This document shows positions 34,387-43,765 of a stretch of DNA of 57,494 bases, piece by piece. The first letter of the stretch is position 1. Every line of letters starts with the position of its first letter. The position numbers were made by a program, and so were the translations under genes. The stretch is taken from positions 17,768 through 75,261 of the forward strand of contig JAMWZA010000006.1 in the NCBI GenBank assembly GCA_024305105.1, given 5' to 3'. The notes under the pieces are model-generated. The model worked only from the letters and a program-made list of their open reading frames with translations. It made no database searches and was not told the DNA's origin. This DNA is from Marinoscillum sp. (GTDB taxonomy: Bacteria; Bacteroidota; Bacteroidia; Cytophagales; Cyclobacteriaceae).

Positions 34387-36714
34387 TTGATAACCTCTGC
34401 CTTGAAGATTTGCCCAAAGATTGTTACCCTCATTCTATTAGCTCTAATGTATTGTGGGCTTGGATTAAATACGTCTAAGGCCAATAATAAGGATTTTCTG
34501 GACCTTAGTGGGAACCATCGTGAAATGAAACTAGACGGTCAATGGAAGTTTACCTGGAATCGACTAACCAATGACCCGTCAGTTTTATCGAACATCAGTA
34601 AAACCATTTGGTTTCCTGAGTTTTGGATAGACTCAGTGGGTGCTGCGACTTACAGCATTAGGTTTCTAATTGATAATGACAAAGATTGGGCTTTACAATT
34701 TCCACCTGCTTATAGTGCCTATCGCGCGTATCTTAACGGGGAGCTTATAAGTCAAAGTGGCGTTGTTGCAAAAAAGAAAGAACTATATGAACCCAAGTGG
34801 GTGCATAGAACAGTTTCCATTAGTAAAGAACAGCTCTCAGATACCAATCAGTTAGTCCTTCAAGTGGCCAACTTTGATCACTATAAAGGAGGTCCAACTA
34901 ACAGTATAATTATTGGACCCAGCGAATGGATGCACAAAAAGCATACGTTGGTTGAAAGTCTCGATATTTTTTTATCGGGAGCGATGGTGATGGGTGGTAT
35001 GTTTTTCCTTGGCATGTTTCTTTATGGCAGACAACAAAAAAATATACTGTATTTCTCACTACTCTGTATTTCCTTTTCTTATTACGTCATTGGCAGTGGC
35101 AATCACGCCTTGCACTCCCTTTTTTCGGAGTTGTCATGGTATTTGACTATTCGTCTGGAGTACAGCTCGCTCTACCTTGCCGTATTTTTTCTTACCAAGT
35201 TTATTGAGCACACGTATCCGAGTGAAGTAAATAGGCTTTACGTCAGGACATTGGCTGCCACAAACGTGTTATTTTTAGTAATTGCCATTTTTGGCCCGGT
35301 ATCGTTTTTCACCTGGATTCATAAATACTATTTAGTTATAACAGCGGTGATGACTGTATCGGCACTTTATGTAAATACGTTGGCAGTTATCCGCCGGCGT
35401 ACTGGTGCTGAGTATTCGTTGATTGCCATTGTTTTGCTATTGGGAGCACTAGCGTTTCGAGCGCTTAACGTAATTGGACTAGTGGATTACTCTATCTATT
35501 TGGTTCCACTTGGATACTTGTCGTTTTTCTTTTTACACTCACTGACACTTTCTCATCAGTTCGCGAAAGTTTGGAAAAAAGCCCAAGAAGATGCCGAGTC
35601 TTCCTTGAAGGCAAAGTCTGACTTCTTATCTGTGATGTCTCATGAGATCCGTACACCATTAAATGCTGTCACAGGAATGACTCACCATTTAAAACTAGGC
35701 AACCCCAGACCCGATCAGATCGAAACCATCGATGGACTTCAGTTCTCAGCGGATAACCTTTTGACATTGATCAATAACATACTGGATTTCAATAAAATAG
35801 AGGCCGGGAAAATTGAGTTTTCCAATTCTGTTTTTGAACTGAAGGAGTTGGGTGAAAAATTGTTATCAGGTTTTAAATCACAAGCTCAGAGTAAAGGAAA
35901 TGACTTGTTGTTCGATTGTGGTTTTGATAAGATAAATGTGGTTGCAGACAAAGGTAAATTGTCTCAAGTGCTTTTCAATTTGGTAGGTAATGCTATAAAA
36001 TTCACAAAAAATGGCCAGATCACACTGGTAATGAATCAAGTGGCAGATAGCGTGACTTCTACGACTATAGAATTCAAGGTTATTGATACAGGAATAGGCA
36101 TAGAAGAAGCTCAAATCGAGCGAATATTCGAAACGTTCAGCCAGGCAGACGCGGAGATACATGAGAAATACGGTGGGTCAGGACTCGGACTATCCATTTG
36201 CAGAAATCTGTTGAAACTTCAGGGAGTAGAATTACAGGTAAGTAGTCAGGTCGGTATAGGTTCAGCGTTTAGTTTTACCCAGCAATTCGACAAATCCTCT
36301 AAAGCTGATAAAAGGAGTGTTAAAAATAAGTCGACCAAGCATGATGCGATTCTGGAAAATAAAGTAGTGCTTTTGGTAGAAGACAATGCAATGAATGTCC
36401 TGGTGGTGGAGCGCTTTTTGAAACTCTGGGGGATGAATATTCTCTACGCCAATAATGGAAATGAAGCGCTTGAAATGCTACACCTTCCTTTTGATATCGT
36501 TTTGATGGATATCCAAATGCCCGGAATTTCAGGAATAGAGCTTTCTAGAGTATACCGTGATAAAGGTATAACTGTGCCGATTATAGCATTAACTGCAGCA
36601 GCTTCAGGTGTACTGGTGGATAATATTCAGCAAGCAGGAATGAATGATTTTGTCATTAAACCTTTTCATCCGGACGAGCTACAACAAAAGATGAAAACAC
36701 ACTTAACCAATTAG
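34387..36714 (+). CDS. 7TMR-DISM hybrid histidine kinase-response regulator
   Basis: A 775-residue sensor kinase. A signal peptide and a jelly-roll ligand-binding domain (about 35-190, with LDGQWKF and YSIRFLID, sugar-binding-like) precede seven membrane helices (about 195-385). HisKA follows with SHEIRTPLNAV (phospho-His about 419), then HATPase with NLVGNAIKFT, DTGIGI and GGSGLGLSI, and a C-terminal receiver with LVEDNAMN, DIVLMDIQMPG (phospho-Asp about 707) and IKPF. Unlike Bacteroides HTCS regulators it has no AraC-type output domain, so it needs a partner. No ATG gives a full signal peptide; the frame must start at TTG 34387 or TTG 34402 (the first ATG, 34447, would cut the signal). Confidence 0.85.
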   Translation: MITSALKICPKIVTLILLALMYCGLGLNTSKANNKDFLDLSGNHREMKLDGQWKFTWNRLTNDPSVLSNISKTIWFPEFWIDSVGAATYSIRFLIDNDKDWALQFPPAYSAYRAYLNGELISQSGVVAKKKELYEPKWVHRTVSISKEQLSDTNQLVLQVANFDHYKGGPTNSIIIGPSEWMHKKHTLVESLDIFLSGAMVMGGMFFLGMFLYGRQQKNILYFSLLCISFSYYVIGSGNHALHSLFSELSWYLTIRLEYSSLYLAVFFLTKFIEHTYPSEVNRLYVRTLAATNVLFLVIAIFGPVSFFTWIHKYYLVITAVMTVSALYVNTLAVIRRRTGAEYSLIAIVLLLGALAFRALNVIGLVDYSIYLVPLGYLSFFFLHSLTLSHQFAKVWKKAQEDAESSLKAKSDFLSVMSHEIRTPLNAVTGMTHHLKLGNPRPDQIETIDGLQFSADNLLTLINNILDFNKIEAGKIEFSNSVFELKELGEKLLSGFKSQAQSKGNDLLFDCGFDKINVVADKGKLSQVLFNLVGNAIKFTKNGQITLVMNQVADSVTSTTIEFKVIDTGIGIEEAQIERIFETFSQADAEIHEKYGGSGLGLSICRNLLKLQGVELQVSSQVGIGSAFSFTQQFDKSSKADKRSVKNKSTKHDAILENKVVLLVEDNAMNVLVVERFLKLWGMNILYANNGNEALEMLHLPFDIVLMDIQMPGISGIELSRVYRDKGITVPIIALTAAASGVLVDNIQQAGMNDFVIKPFHPDELQQKMKTHLTN

Positions 36715-36718
36715 GTAA

Positions 36719-37663
36719 ATGAGAACCACTGATAAGACAAGAATTCTAAATGTAAAGCACGCCTTTCTATCCCTTTGTATACTTACGGCGAACCTCCTGT
36801 TCGCACAAAAAGTACAGAAGGAAACGGTTATTTATGAAGATACGCTGGGAATGGATTTGTTCATTCCCATGACTAAAAATGCCAACAAACCCGTTTTGAT
36901 TTACGTGCATGGAGGAGGCTTTTCTGGAGGGGAAAGAGATCTGCCGGAGCATATCAAGTTTTGTGAGCGATATGCTTCTGAAGGTTGGGTTACAGCGACG
37001 ATATCATATCACCTCACGATGAAAGGGCAATCGTTTAGTTGTGATCAGGCTGCCCAGAATAAAGTGCGTACCATCTTTGAGGCTGCCAAAAATATTCACC
37101 AGTCGGTGGCCTATCTTCTAGGACGTAAATCAGAGCTTGGAATTGACCCTGGTAAGATTGTGCTGGTAGGAAGTAGTGCCGGAGCGGAAGCGGTGATGCA
37201 TGCCGTATATTGGAAAAAAACTTCAGAAGGAATATTGCCACCGGAGTTTAAGTATGGAGGCATGGCCAGCATGGCTGGTGCTCTGCTCGATCAGCGATGG
37301 GTCACGGCTGAGACAGCCGTACCTTCAGCATTTTTTCATGGTACTTGTGATAATCTGGTGCCATATGCGAATGCACCTCACCACTATTGCGAAGCAGATG
37401 AGACAGGCTTTATGATGTTATATGGTTCGTATTCCATTGCTGAAAAGATGAAAGAATTAAACAAACCATATTATCTGCTTACTGATTGTGGAGGAGGACA
37501 TGAGTGGGCCTCAAAACCAATTTGGGAAGAACATATCACCCATATGGACTACTTTCTAAATACAATGGTGAGGCAAAATGGTTTTGCTCAGATTCATACC
37601 ATCGTTCAGGAGGGTGAAGGCACATGTGCTTATGAAGAGTTTGGCTTCTGCAGTAGCGAGTAG
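36719..37663 (+). CDS. Secreted alpha/beta-hydrolase of the esterase/lipase (BD-FAE-like) type
   Basis: A 314-residue protein with a signal peptide ending LLFAQ (about residue 29). YVHGGGFSGGERD is the oxyanion-hole HGGG motif, VGSSAGAEA holds nucleophile Ser153, and GTCDNLVPY and GGGHEW supply Asp and His. This is the bacterial feruloyl/acetyl-esterase-like branch, different from the two COG4099-type esterases upstream. Four bases separate it from the hybrid kinase gene, so the two are cotranscribed. It is the third esterase of the locus, but its assignment to the PUL rests on position. An extra Cys-rich tail (GEGTCAYEEFGFCSS) is of unknown use. Confidence 0.8.
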   Translation: MRTTDKTRILNVKHAFLSLCILTANLLFAQKVQKETVIYEDTLGMDLFIPMTKNANKPVLIYVHGGGFSGGERDLPEHIKFCERYASEGWVTATISYHLTMKGQSFSCDQAAQNKVRTIFEAAKNIHQSVAYLLGRKSELGIDPGKIVLVGSSAGAEAVMHAVYWKKTSEGILPPEFKYGGMASMAGALLDQRWVTAETAVPSAFFHGTCDNLVPYANAPHHYCEADETGFMMLYGSYSIAEKMKELNKPYYLLTDCGGGHEWASKPIWEEHITHMDYFLNTMVRQNGFAQIHTIVQEGEGTCAYEEFGFCSSE

Positions 37664-37704
37664 ACTAACTTAACTTTTTCGGGAAACCTTCTTACGAAAT
37701 CGCT

Positions 37705-37712
37705 TAGATTTG
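37705..37712 (+). promoter_or_regulatory. -7 promoter element before dnaG
   Basis: TAGATTTG, a perfect TAnnTTTG, about 30 bp before the dnaG ATG. No clear -33 TTTG at the right distance. It separates the PUL region from the housekeeping block. Confidence 0.45.
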
Positions 37713-37741
37713 CGATCTCAAACCGCAATTGTGAAGAAGCG

Positions 37742-39673
37742 ATGATTAGTCCAGCTACCATAGAAGAAATAAAAAGCCGCATGGATATTGTGGAGGTGGT
37801 GGGTGATTTTGTCACGTTAAAGCGCTCTGGCTCAAGTTACAAAGCGCTGAGTCCCTTCACCAATGAAAAGACCCCTTCATTTTACGTAGTACCTTCCAAG
37901 GGCATATTTAAAGATTTTAGTAGTGGTAAAGGAGGCGACTCCATTACTTTTCTGATGGAAGTTGATGGGTTGTCCTATGTGGAGGCGTTGAAATTTCTCG
38001 CACAGCGTTATGGAATTGAGGTTGTAGAAGAAGAACAGACTGACGAGCAGCAGGAAGCACAAAATAAGCGGGAAAGCTTGTTTATCCTGTTGGGTTTTGC
38101 GAAGGATCGGTTTGTTGATTTACTCTGGAATCACGAAGAAGGGAAATCCATTGGATTAAGCTACTTCAAGGAGCGTGGATTCACCGATGAATCAGTCAAA
38201 GAGTTTGAACTTGGGTACACCATTGATTCATGGGACGATTTACTGAAGCAAGCGGAAAAGAAAGGCTATAAAAAAGAACTTTTAGAAGAAGCCGGATTGG
38301 TCATATCTAAAGAGGGCGGCAAAGTCTATGATCGGTTTCGCAATCGGGTCATTTTTCCTATTCACAATATTTCCGGTAAGGTAGTAGCGTTTGGAGCGCG
38401 TACACTCTCCAAAGACAAGAAGCAGCCAAAATACATTAACTCTCCTGAGACGGAGCTGTACAACAAGAGTAGGATTCTTTACGGGTTGTATCAGGCCAAG
38501 CAGGAAGTACGCAAAGAAGATAACATTTATCTTGTTGAAGGGTACACCGATGTGATATCCATGCACCAGACGGGGATAAAGAACGTCGTTTCTTCTTCTG
38601 GAACAGCCCTTACAGAGGATCAAATCAAATTGATTCGTCGGTATACGGAGAATGTTACGGTTATTTTTGATGGAGATGCTGCAGGTATCAAAGCGTCCAT
38701 CCGTGGAATCGACATGCTTTTAGAAGGCGGTCTTAATGTTAAAGCAGTGGCTTTGCCAGAAGGTGAAGACCCGGATAGTTATGCCAAGAAGCTGGGCACC
38801 AGTGCATTCGCTCATTACATACAGGAAGAGTCGCAAGATATCATTCGGTTCAAGACGAAGCTATTTTTAGATGAAGCACAGGACGATCCGGTAAAAAAAG
38901 CTGGATTAATCAAAGACATTGTCCGGTCGATCACCAAGATAGAAGATCCTGTAAAACGAACCGTTTACCTAAAGGAGTGCAGTGATTTATTGGGTATCCA
39001 GGAGTCAGTGCTGATTTCCGAACAAAATAAGATTCTTATCCAGCAGAATCGGGAGCGCGGCTCCATGCCTGAGCGCCCTCCGGTAATGCCCGAGGATCTG
39101 GTCAATATGGAGCCAGATCAGGTAGAAGGTATTGATATTCTCAAAGTTATCGAACTGCAGGAGATGGAGAGTATACGTGTGTTAGTGAATTATGGAAAAC
39201 ACAGTATACTTAATCAGGAATCCATTGACCAGGATCTGATTTCGTATTTTTTGACTGAGGTGGATGAAGTCCAATTCACCAATCCTGTATATAGAGAGAT
39301 TCTGGACTTGTTTAAAACCAAGCTAAATGAAGGATATATCATCGATGGCGATTACTTACTGGATCATGGCAGTGAGCAGGTAAAACGGGTGGTTGTGGAC
39401 ATGATGACTCCCAGACACGAAGTGAGTGAAAACTGGGACAAAAAATTCCAGATTTATGTACCGAAGGAGACAGATAAGTTGCGGGATATAACTTATTCCA
39501 ATATTTTGAGGTTAAAGTTTAGAATTGTGCAGCATCTGGTGGAAGAGGAAACCAGAAAATTAAAGAGTGCGAGTGATCACGATGAAATCGATTTGATTTT
39601 GGATGAGGTCAATGAGCTGAAAAAAATTGAAATGAGCATTGCTAAGATGCTTGGGAACGTGACGACCAAGTAA
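37742..39673 (+). CDS. dnaG: DNA primase
   Basis: A 643-residue primase that makes RNA primers at the replication fork. The N-terminal CHC2-type domain keeps its fold signature ([30 protein letters not shown]) but all zinc ligands are replaced: Ser37, Thr40, Asp58 and Ser61 stand where Cys, His, Cys, Cys are expected. The TOPRIM core is intact, with [13 protein letters not shown] and [12 protein letters not shown]. The C-terminal part (about 440-643) is the helicase-interacting region. Zinc loss is, to my knowledge, general in Bacteroidota primases, so this is lineage biology rather than a pseudogene. Confidence 0.95.
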   Translation: MISPATIEEIKSRMDIVEVVGDFVTLKRSGSSYKALSPFTNEKTPSFYVVPSKGIFKDFSSGKGGDSITFLMEVDGLSYVEALKFLAQRYGIEVVEEEQTDEQQEAQNKRESLFILLGFAKDRFVDLLWNHEEGKSIGLSYFKERGFTDESVKEFELGYTIDSWDDLLKQAEKKGYKKELLEEAGLVISKEGGKVYDRFRNRVIFPIHNISGKVVAFGARTLSKDKKQPKYINSPETELYNKSRILYGLYQAKQEVRKEDNIYLVEGYTDVISMHQTGIKNVVSSSGTALTEDQIKLIRRYTENVTVIFDGDAAGIKASIRGIDMLLEGGLNVKAVALPEGEDPDSYAKKLGTSAFAHYIQEESQDIIRFKTKLFLDEAQDDPVKKAGLIKDIVRSITKIEDPVKRTVYLKECSDLLGIQESVLISEQNKILIQQNRERGSMPERPPVMPEDLVNMEPDQVEGIDILKVIELQEMESIRVLVNYGKHSILNQESIDQDLISYFLTEVDEVQFTNPVYREILDLFKTKLNEGYIIDGDYLLDHGSEQVKRVVVDMMTPRHEVSENWDKKFQIYVPKETDKLRDITYSNILRLKFRIVQHLVEEETRKLKSASDHDEIDLILDEVNELKKIEMSIAKMLGNVTTK

Positions 39674-39701
39674 ATTGTATATAGATAGTAAATAAACAAC
39701 A

Positions 39702-40925
39702 ATGAGTAGAGACCACTTGCTGGACCCAATAGAAGACGCGATTGAGGCGATTAAAAATGGAGAGATCATCATCGTAGTAGATGACGAAGATCGAGAAAAC
39801 GAAGGTGACTTCATTTGTGCCGCGGAGAAAGTAACGCCCGATGTGATCAATTTTATGGCGAAAGAAGGCCGCGGATTGATTTGTGCATCTCTTCTTGAAG
39901 AACGCTGTGAAGAGTTAGGGCTGGACCTGATGGTAGGTAAGAATACGGCAACACACGAAACCCCGTTTACGGTATCTGTAGACTTATTAGGTCATGGAAC
40001 CACTACAGGAATTAGTACGGCAGATAGAGCTAAAACAGTTCAGGCTTTGGTAGACCCCAACACAAAGCCAGAAGACCTGGGAAGACCAGGACACATTTTT
40101 CCACTAAAAGCCAAGTCAGGAGGAGTGCTGCGTAGAACAGGGCATACCGAAGCAACGGTTGATTTTGCTCGGTTGGCTGGATTGCAGCCAGCTGGAGTAT
40201 TGGTAGAAATCCTGAAAGAGGATGGTGACATGGCCAGACTTCCTGATCTAAGAGAGATTGCAGACAAACACAATCTAAAGCTAGTATCAATCAAAGATCT
40301 AATTTCCTACCGTCTGGAAAAGGAATCGTTAGTTACTGAAGAAATAACTGTAGACATGCCAACGGAGCATGGAATGTTTAAACTAAAGGCATTTAAACAG
40401 ACCACTTCAGGAGAAACGCATTTAGCTTTGTTTAAAGGAGAGTGGGAAGAAGGTGAGCCAGTATTGGTTCGAGTACACTCGAGCTGTGTGACTGGAGATA
40501 TATTTGGTTCGTTCCGATGCGATTGTGGCAACCAACTTCATAGTGCCATGCAGATGGTGGAGCAAGAAGGAAAAGGAGTGGTCCTTTACATGAATCAGGA
40601 AGGCCGGGGCATTGGTTTGGTAAATAAATTGAAAGCGTACAAGCTTCAGGAAGAAGGCATGGACACTGTAGAAGCCAATTTGAAACTTGGTTTTAAAATG
40701 GACCAAAGAGATTATGGTGTAGGAGCTCAAATTCTACGAAAGATGAAGGTTACTAAATTGAAGTTAATCACTAATAACCCTAAAAAAAGAGTTGGCCTGA
40801 TGGGATATGGCCTGGAAATTGTTGAGAATGTAGCGATAGAAGTTACCCCAAATGTCCATAACAAAAAGTATCTTGAAACCAAACGCGATAAGATGGGGCA
40901 TGAAATACTAAAGATGAAGCACTAA
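39702..40925 (+). CDS. ribBA: Bifunctional 3,4-DHBP synthase / GTP cyclohydrolase II
   Basis: A 407-residue fusion that provides both early precursors of riboflavin. Residues 1-205 form the RibB domain, converting ribulose 5-phosphate to dihydroxybutanone phosphate, with [12 protein letters not shown]. Residues about 210-405 form the RibA domain, opening the GTP imidazole ring, with the zinc site [20 protein letters not shown] and NQEGRGIGL. Both active sites look complete. It starts 28 bp after dnaG; no FMN riboswitch is visible in that gap, so it is probably cotranscribed or uses a promoter inside dnaG. Confidence 0.95.
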   Translation: MSRDHLLDPIEDAIEAIKNGEIIIVVDDEDRENEGDFICAAEKVTPDVINFMAKEGRGLICASLLEERCEELGLDLMVGKNTATHETPFTVSVDLLGHGTTTGISTADRAKTVQALVDPNTKPEDLGRPGHIFPLKAKSGGVLRRTGHTEATVDFARLAGLQPAGVLVEILKEDGDMARLPDLREIADKHNLKLVSIKDLISYRLEKESLVTEEITVDMPTEHGMFKLKAFKQTTSGETHLALFKGEWEEGEPVLVRVHSSCVTGDIFGSFRCDCGNQLHSAMQMVEQEGKGVVLYMNQEGRGIGLVNKLKAYKLQEEGMDTVEANLKLGFKMDQRDYGVGAQILRKMKVTKLKLITNNPKKRVGLMGYGLEIVENVAIEVTPNVHNKKYLETKRDKMGHEILKMKH

Positions 40926-41528
40926 ATGAGAAAAGCATTTTCCCTCATTTTCTTATGCATTTGTTCGTTAACCGTAGTTAGCCAGGAGTTCTCTAGTGAG
41001 ATATGGCATGATGGATTTATGGTTACCTCCGATCAGGACACCTTGGAAGGGTTGGTTAAGTATGATATGCAGGCCAATGTCGTACAGGTGATTCAAAATC
41101 AGGTAGTTAAGACATACAGCAGTCACAAAGTGTTTTACTTTGAGATTTATGACAAGGTCGTAAATAGCTACCGTCAGTTTTATTCTATCCCATATAATGT
41201 AAACTACAATTACAAGATTCCAATTTTATTTGAAGTCTTGTATGAAGGGCCATTATCGTTATTGTCCCGAGAAGCTGTGGTACAGGAAACGGTTTCTAAT
41301 AGTTCTGCATACTGGGGTGGTTCTTTCGTTAGGGATGTGGTGAGTTATACCTTTTATTTTCTGGATAAGGAAGGAAAAATTGATAGCTATACGGGTAAGA
41401 AAGCTGATTTACTGACTATAATGGCCAAACATAGCCGAAAAGTTAAAGATTACATCAAACAAAATAAATTGGATACGGATGAGGTACGAGACCTCATTCG
41501 CGTCACAGCATTTTACAATTCACTATAA
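40926..41528 (+). CDS. Secreted protein of unknown function
   Basis: A 200-residue protein I do not recognise beyond a general type seen in Bacteroidota. It has a signal peptide (1-19, ending VVSQ), then a beta-rich part (DGFMVTSDQDTLEGLVKYD, VFYFEIYDKVVNSYRQFYSI) and a lysine-rich helical C-terminus (AKHSRKVKDYIKQNK). The opening phrase 'gives a thing to a surface description' of DTLEG-type strands resembles small periplasmic or outer-membrane-associated proteins. The ATG directly follows the ribBA stop and the surE gene starts 11 bp after its end, so it lies in a ribBA-surE operon. Confidence 0.7.
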   Translation: MRKAFSLIFLCICSLTVVSQEFSSEIWHDGFMVTSDQDTLEGLVKYDMQANVVQVIQNQVVKTYSSHKVFYFEIYDKVVNSYRQFYSIPYNVNYNYKIPILFEVLYEGPLSLLSREAVVQETVSNSSAYWGGSFVRDVVSYTFYFLDKEGKIDSYTGKKADLLTIMAKHSRKVKDYIKQNKLDTDEVRDLIRVTAFYNSL

Positions 41529-41539
41529 AAAATCACTCT

Positions 41540-42313
41540 ATGTCCAAGCCACTAATCCTTGTTTCCAATGACGATGGTATCACCTCTAATGGGATCAGGA
41601 AGTTAGTCGAATTGATGTCCACGCTAGGTGAAGTGATCGTCGTGGCGCCTAACAGCCCTCAATCAGGAATGGGGCATGCGATTACCGTCGGAGATACACT
41701 CCGGCTCACAGAGAATCGACTATTTGGACCTGAGATCAAGGCTTATGAATGCAGCGGTACCCCGGCGGATTGTGTGAAACTTGCCAAGCATCATTTGCTG
41801 AAAGATAGAAAGCCTGATTTGGTCGTAAGTGGAATCAATCATGGAAGTAATACGTCTATAAGTGTGCTTTACTCAGGGACGATGAGTGCCGCCATAGAAG
41901 CCGCCATAGAAGGGACTCCAGCTATTGGCTTTTCTTTATGCGATTATGATTCAGATGCTCTTTTAGAACATTTCGACGAACAAATCATAAAAATTACCAA
42001 GGAGACATTGACCAAAGGGATGCCGAAAGGAATAGCCCTCAATGTGAACATTCCTGCTAAGCAGAACCAATCGATTAAAGGAATTAAAGTTTGTAGACAA
42101 GCCAATGCGCGATGGGAAGAAGAATTTGACCAACGTGTGGACCCACATGGGCGCAAGTATTTTTGGATGGTGGGCAATTTTGTTAATCACGATAAAGGCG
42201 AAGACAATGACGAGTGGGCGATTGCCAACAACTACGTTTCACTGGTTCCATGTCAGTTTGATTTAACAGGCCATCATGTGATCAGCCAGCTAAATGACGA
42301 TTGGGATCTTTAA
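41540..42313 (+). CDS. surE: 5'/3'-nucleotidase SurE
   Basis: A 257-residue cytoplasmic metal-dependent nucleotidase. ILVSNDDGITSNGI carries the metal-binding Asp11-Asp12, followed by VVAPNSPQSGMGHAIT, YECSGTPADCVKLA and VSGINHGSNTSISVLYSGTMSAAIEA. The family dephosphorylates nucleoside monophosphates in stationary-phase survival. Its TAA overlaps the stop codon of the convergent gene at 42310 in a shared TTAA. Confidence 0.95.
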   Translation: MSKPLILVSNDDGITSNGIRKLVELMSTLGEVIVVAPNSPQSGMGHAITVGDTLRLTENRLFGPEIKAYECSGTPADCVKLAKHHLLKDRKPDLVVSGINHGSNTSISVLYSGTMSAAIEAAIEGTPAIGFSLCDYDSDALLEHFDEQIIKITKETLTKGMPKGIALNVNIPAKQNQSIKGIKVCRQANARWEEEFDQRVDPHGRKYFWMVGNFVNHDKGEDNDEWAIANNYVSLVPCQFDLTGHHVISQLNDDWDL

Positions 42314-43056
42314 AATGGAGTGATCCTAAGGTGTAGATTCAGAGCAGGGTTGGGGTTATTGACTGTTCGACCATAGCCTGGAATGGCATAGGTGTCATAA
42401 GTAGGGTACCGATCATAAGAAGATAAGAATCTAAATCGGACATGAAAACCAAGTGAGAACAGGTGATTGATTTTATTGTCTGGATTTTCTTTGTCAAAAA
42501 TCAATCGGCTTTCAGAAGTTAAAACCACTTCTACCCATCGGGCTTCTGATTTTCTAGGTCCAAATGTCGTTTCGTACCCTTCCTGAATACCAGAGGAGCT
42601 TTCAATGAAAATCTCACCTTCATCAGTAAAGCTACTTTGACCATATCTGACACTTAGTCCAAGTTTACTTTTAGGGCCTATATTGTTGAGGTAACCACCA
42701 CCTACCCGGAAGTAATTTCCTTCGGCATAATAGTTGCCGTTTTGCAAAGCATTTCGTGGATGAAGACTGGCAAAACCGTACTCACCAATGATGGAATAAT
42801 GGTCAAAAAAGAGCAGGTTGAGGCCACCTTCATAACGGGTTTCATCGGATAAAAATGAAATTGCTGGTTTGCCATAATCAACAATAAATGAAAAGCTGAA
42901 GGGCTGTGCGGGTTCTTTAGGCACATCAGCTACCGTCACTGTATCTGAAGCTACAGCGGCTGTGGTGTCCTTGGGAGCCTGCTGCAATGTAGGAACCTGG
43001 GCCATCAAGTAGCTGAAAGCGAGTATGCTAAAAATATACAGTAACGGTCGTTTCAT
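42310..43056 (-). CDS. DUF6048-like outer membrane beta-barrel protein
   Basis: A 248-residue protein with a signal peptide ending LMAQ (about residue 19), a Thr/Pro-rich linker (about 25-50), and alternating beta-strands up to the terminal LHLRITPF with final Phe, typical of small outer membrane barrels. Strand-like segments include GGLNLLFFDHYSIIGEYGF and YFRVGGGYLNNIGPKSKLGL. It fits the DUF6048 family, which I recall next to DUF6452 proteins in Bacteroidota. Function is unknown. The start lies inside the end of the preceding lipoprotein gene (29-bp overlap). Confidence 0.75.
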   Translation of the reverse strand: MKRPLLYIFSILAFSYLMAQVPTLQQAPKDTTAAVASDTVTVADVPKEPAQPFSFSFIVDYGKPAISFLSDETRYEGGLNLLFFDHYSIIGEYGFASLHPRNALQNGNYYAEGNYFRVGGGYLNNIGPKSKLGLSVRYGQSSFTDEGEIFIESSSGIQEGYETTFGPRKSEARWVEVVLTSESRLIFDKENPDNKINHLFSLGFHVRFRFLSSYDRYPTYDTYAIPGYGRTVNNPNPALNLHLRITPF

Positions 43057-43765
43057 CGCTGATGCAGTCTGTCGTTCGGCAATTTACATTAAGTGAGTCA
43101 AACGTACTATGAGTAATGTCGGTAGCTCGAGCTCTGACCCGTGCAAGACGCGCTTCATTAATAATTTCGTACGTTTCATACCCAATCCCAATTTCATAAA
43201 AAGACTGATCGATCTTTATGGAGTAATTGGATTCCGTATACGCACCAACAGTTCCCAGAAGTAACGGCAAAGCAAAAGCAGACATGGTATCCTCATAGAT
43301 AAGTTCAGTACCATTGTTTTGGAGAATGACCTCAAGTAACTGAACTTTTCCATTGTTCATAACCGTGATAATCGCATTGAGGGTTTTATTAATCTCTGTG
43401 ACCTGGCTGGAGTAGGAGGTGACACTGTCTCTCACCACACCAATCGAATCAGAGATTAGAGTAAACCGATCGAGCTCATCTTGATACTCGGTACTGCCAT
43501 CGTCAATCAACTCCTGAAGCGCATTAATCGTATCCGTTAATTGACGAATACTATCCACAGCAGTGGTTTTGATGGTGCTTAATTGCTTAATGGAATCTTT
43601 GTTTTTATTTACGCTATCCGTCAATTGACTGATGCTGTCCTGATTGATGAAAACCAGTCGCACTGTGGGGTCGTAAACGAGCGGTTCACCACAGTCCGCA
43701 CAGGGGTCACACCCCACAGCGATCAGCACCCAAACAGTTAATATGATTAAGAATCTATTGATCAT
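43028..43765 (-). CDS. DUF6452-like lipoprotein with coiled coil
   Basis: A 245-residue lipoprotein. The lipobox is IAVGC (Cys19), followed by a Cys-containing segment (DPCADCGEP). Residues about 40-135 are rich in DSI/DSV repeats (DSISQLTDSVNKNKDSIKQL) that predict a coiled coil. The C-terminal part (about 140-245) is beta-rich and shares features with the short DUF6452 proteins usually found beside DUF6048; here the coiled coil makes it longer. It could partner with the barrel protein encoded next, but no function is known. The start shares one base with the priA stop (TGATG-like overlap). Confidence 0.7.
   Translation of the reverse strand: MINRFLIILTVWVLIAVGCDPCADCGEPLVYDPTVRLVFINQDSISQLTDSVNKNKDSIKQLSTIKTTAVDSIRQLTDTINALQELIDDGSTEYQDELDRFTLISDSIGVVRDSVTSYSSQVTEINKTLNAIITVMNNGKVQLLEVILQNNGTELIYEDTMSAFALPLLLGTVGAYTESNYSIKIDQSFYEIGIGYETYEIINEARLARVRARATDITHSTFDSLNVNCRTTDCISDETTVTVYF

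Noticed and set aside
41382-41395. Near-copy of the tRNA-associated palindrome (GATAGCTATACGGG)
   Set aside because: It lies within a coding region, is not palindromic over its full length and is probably chance.
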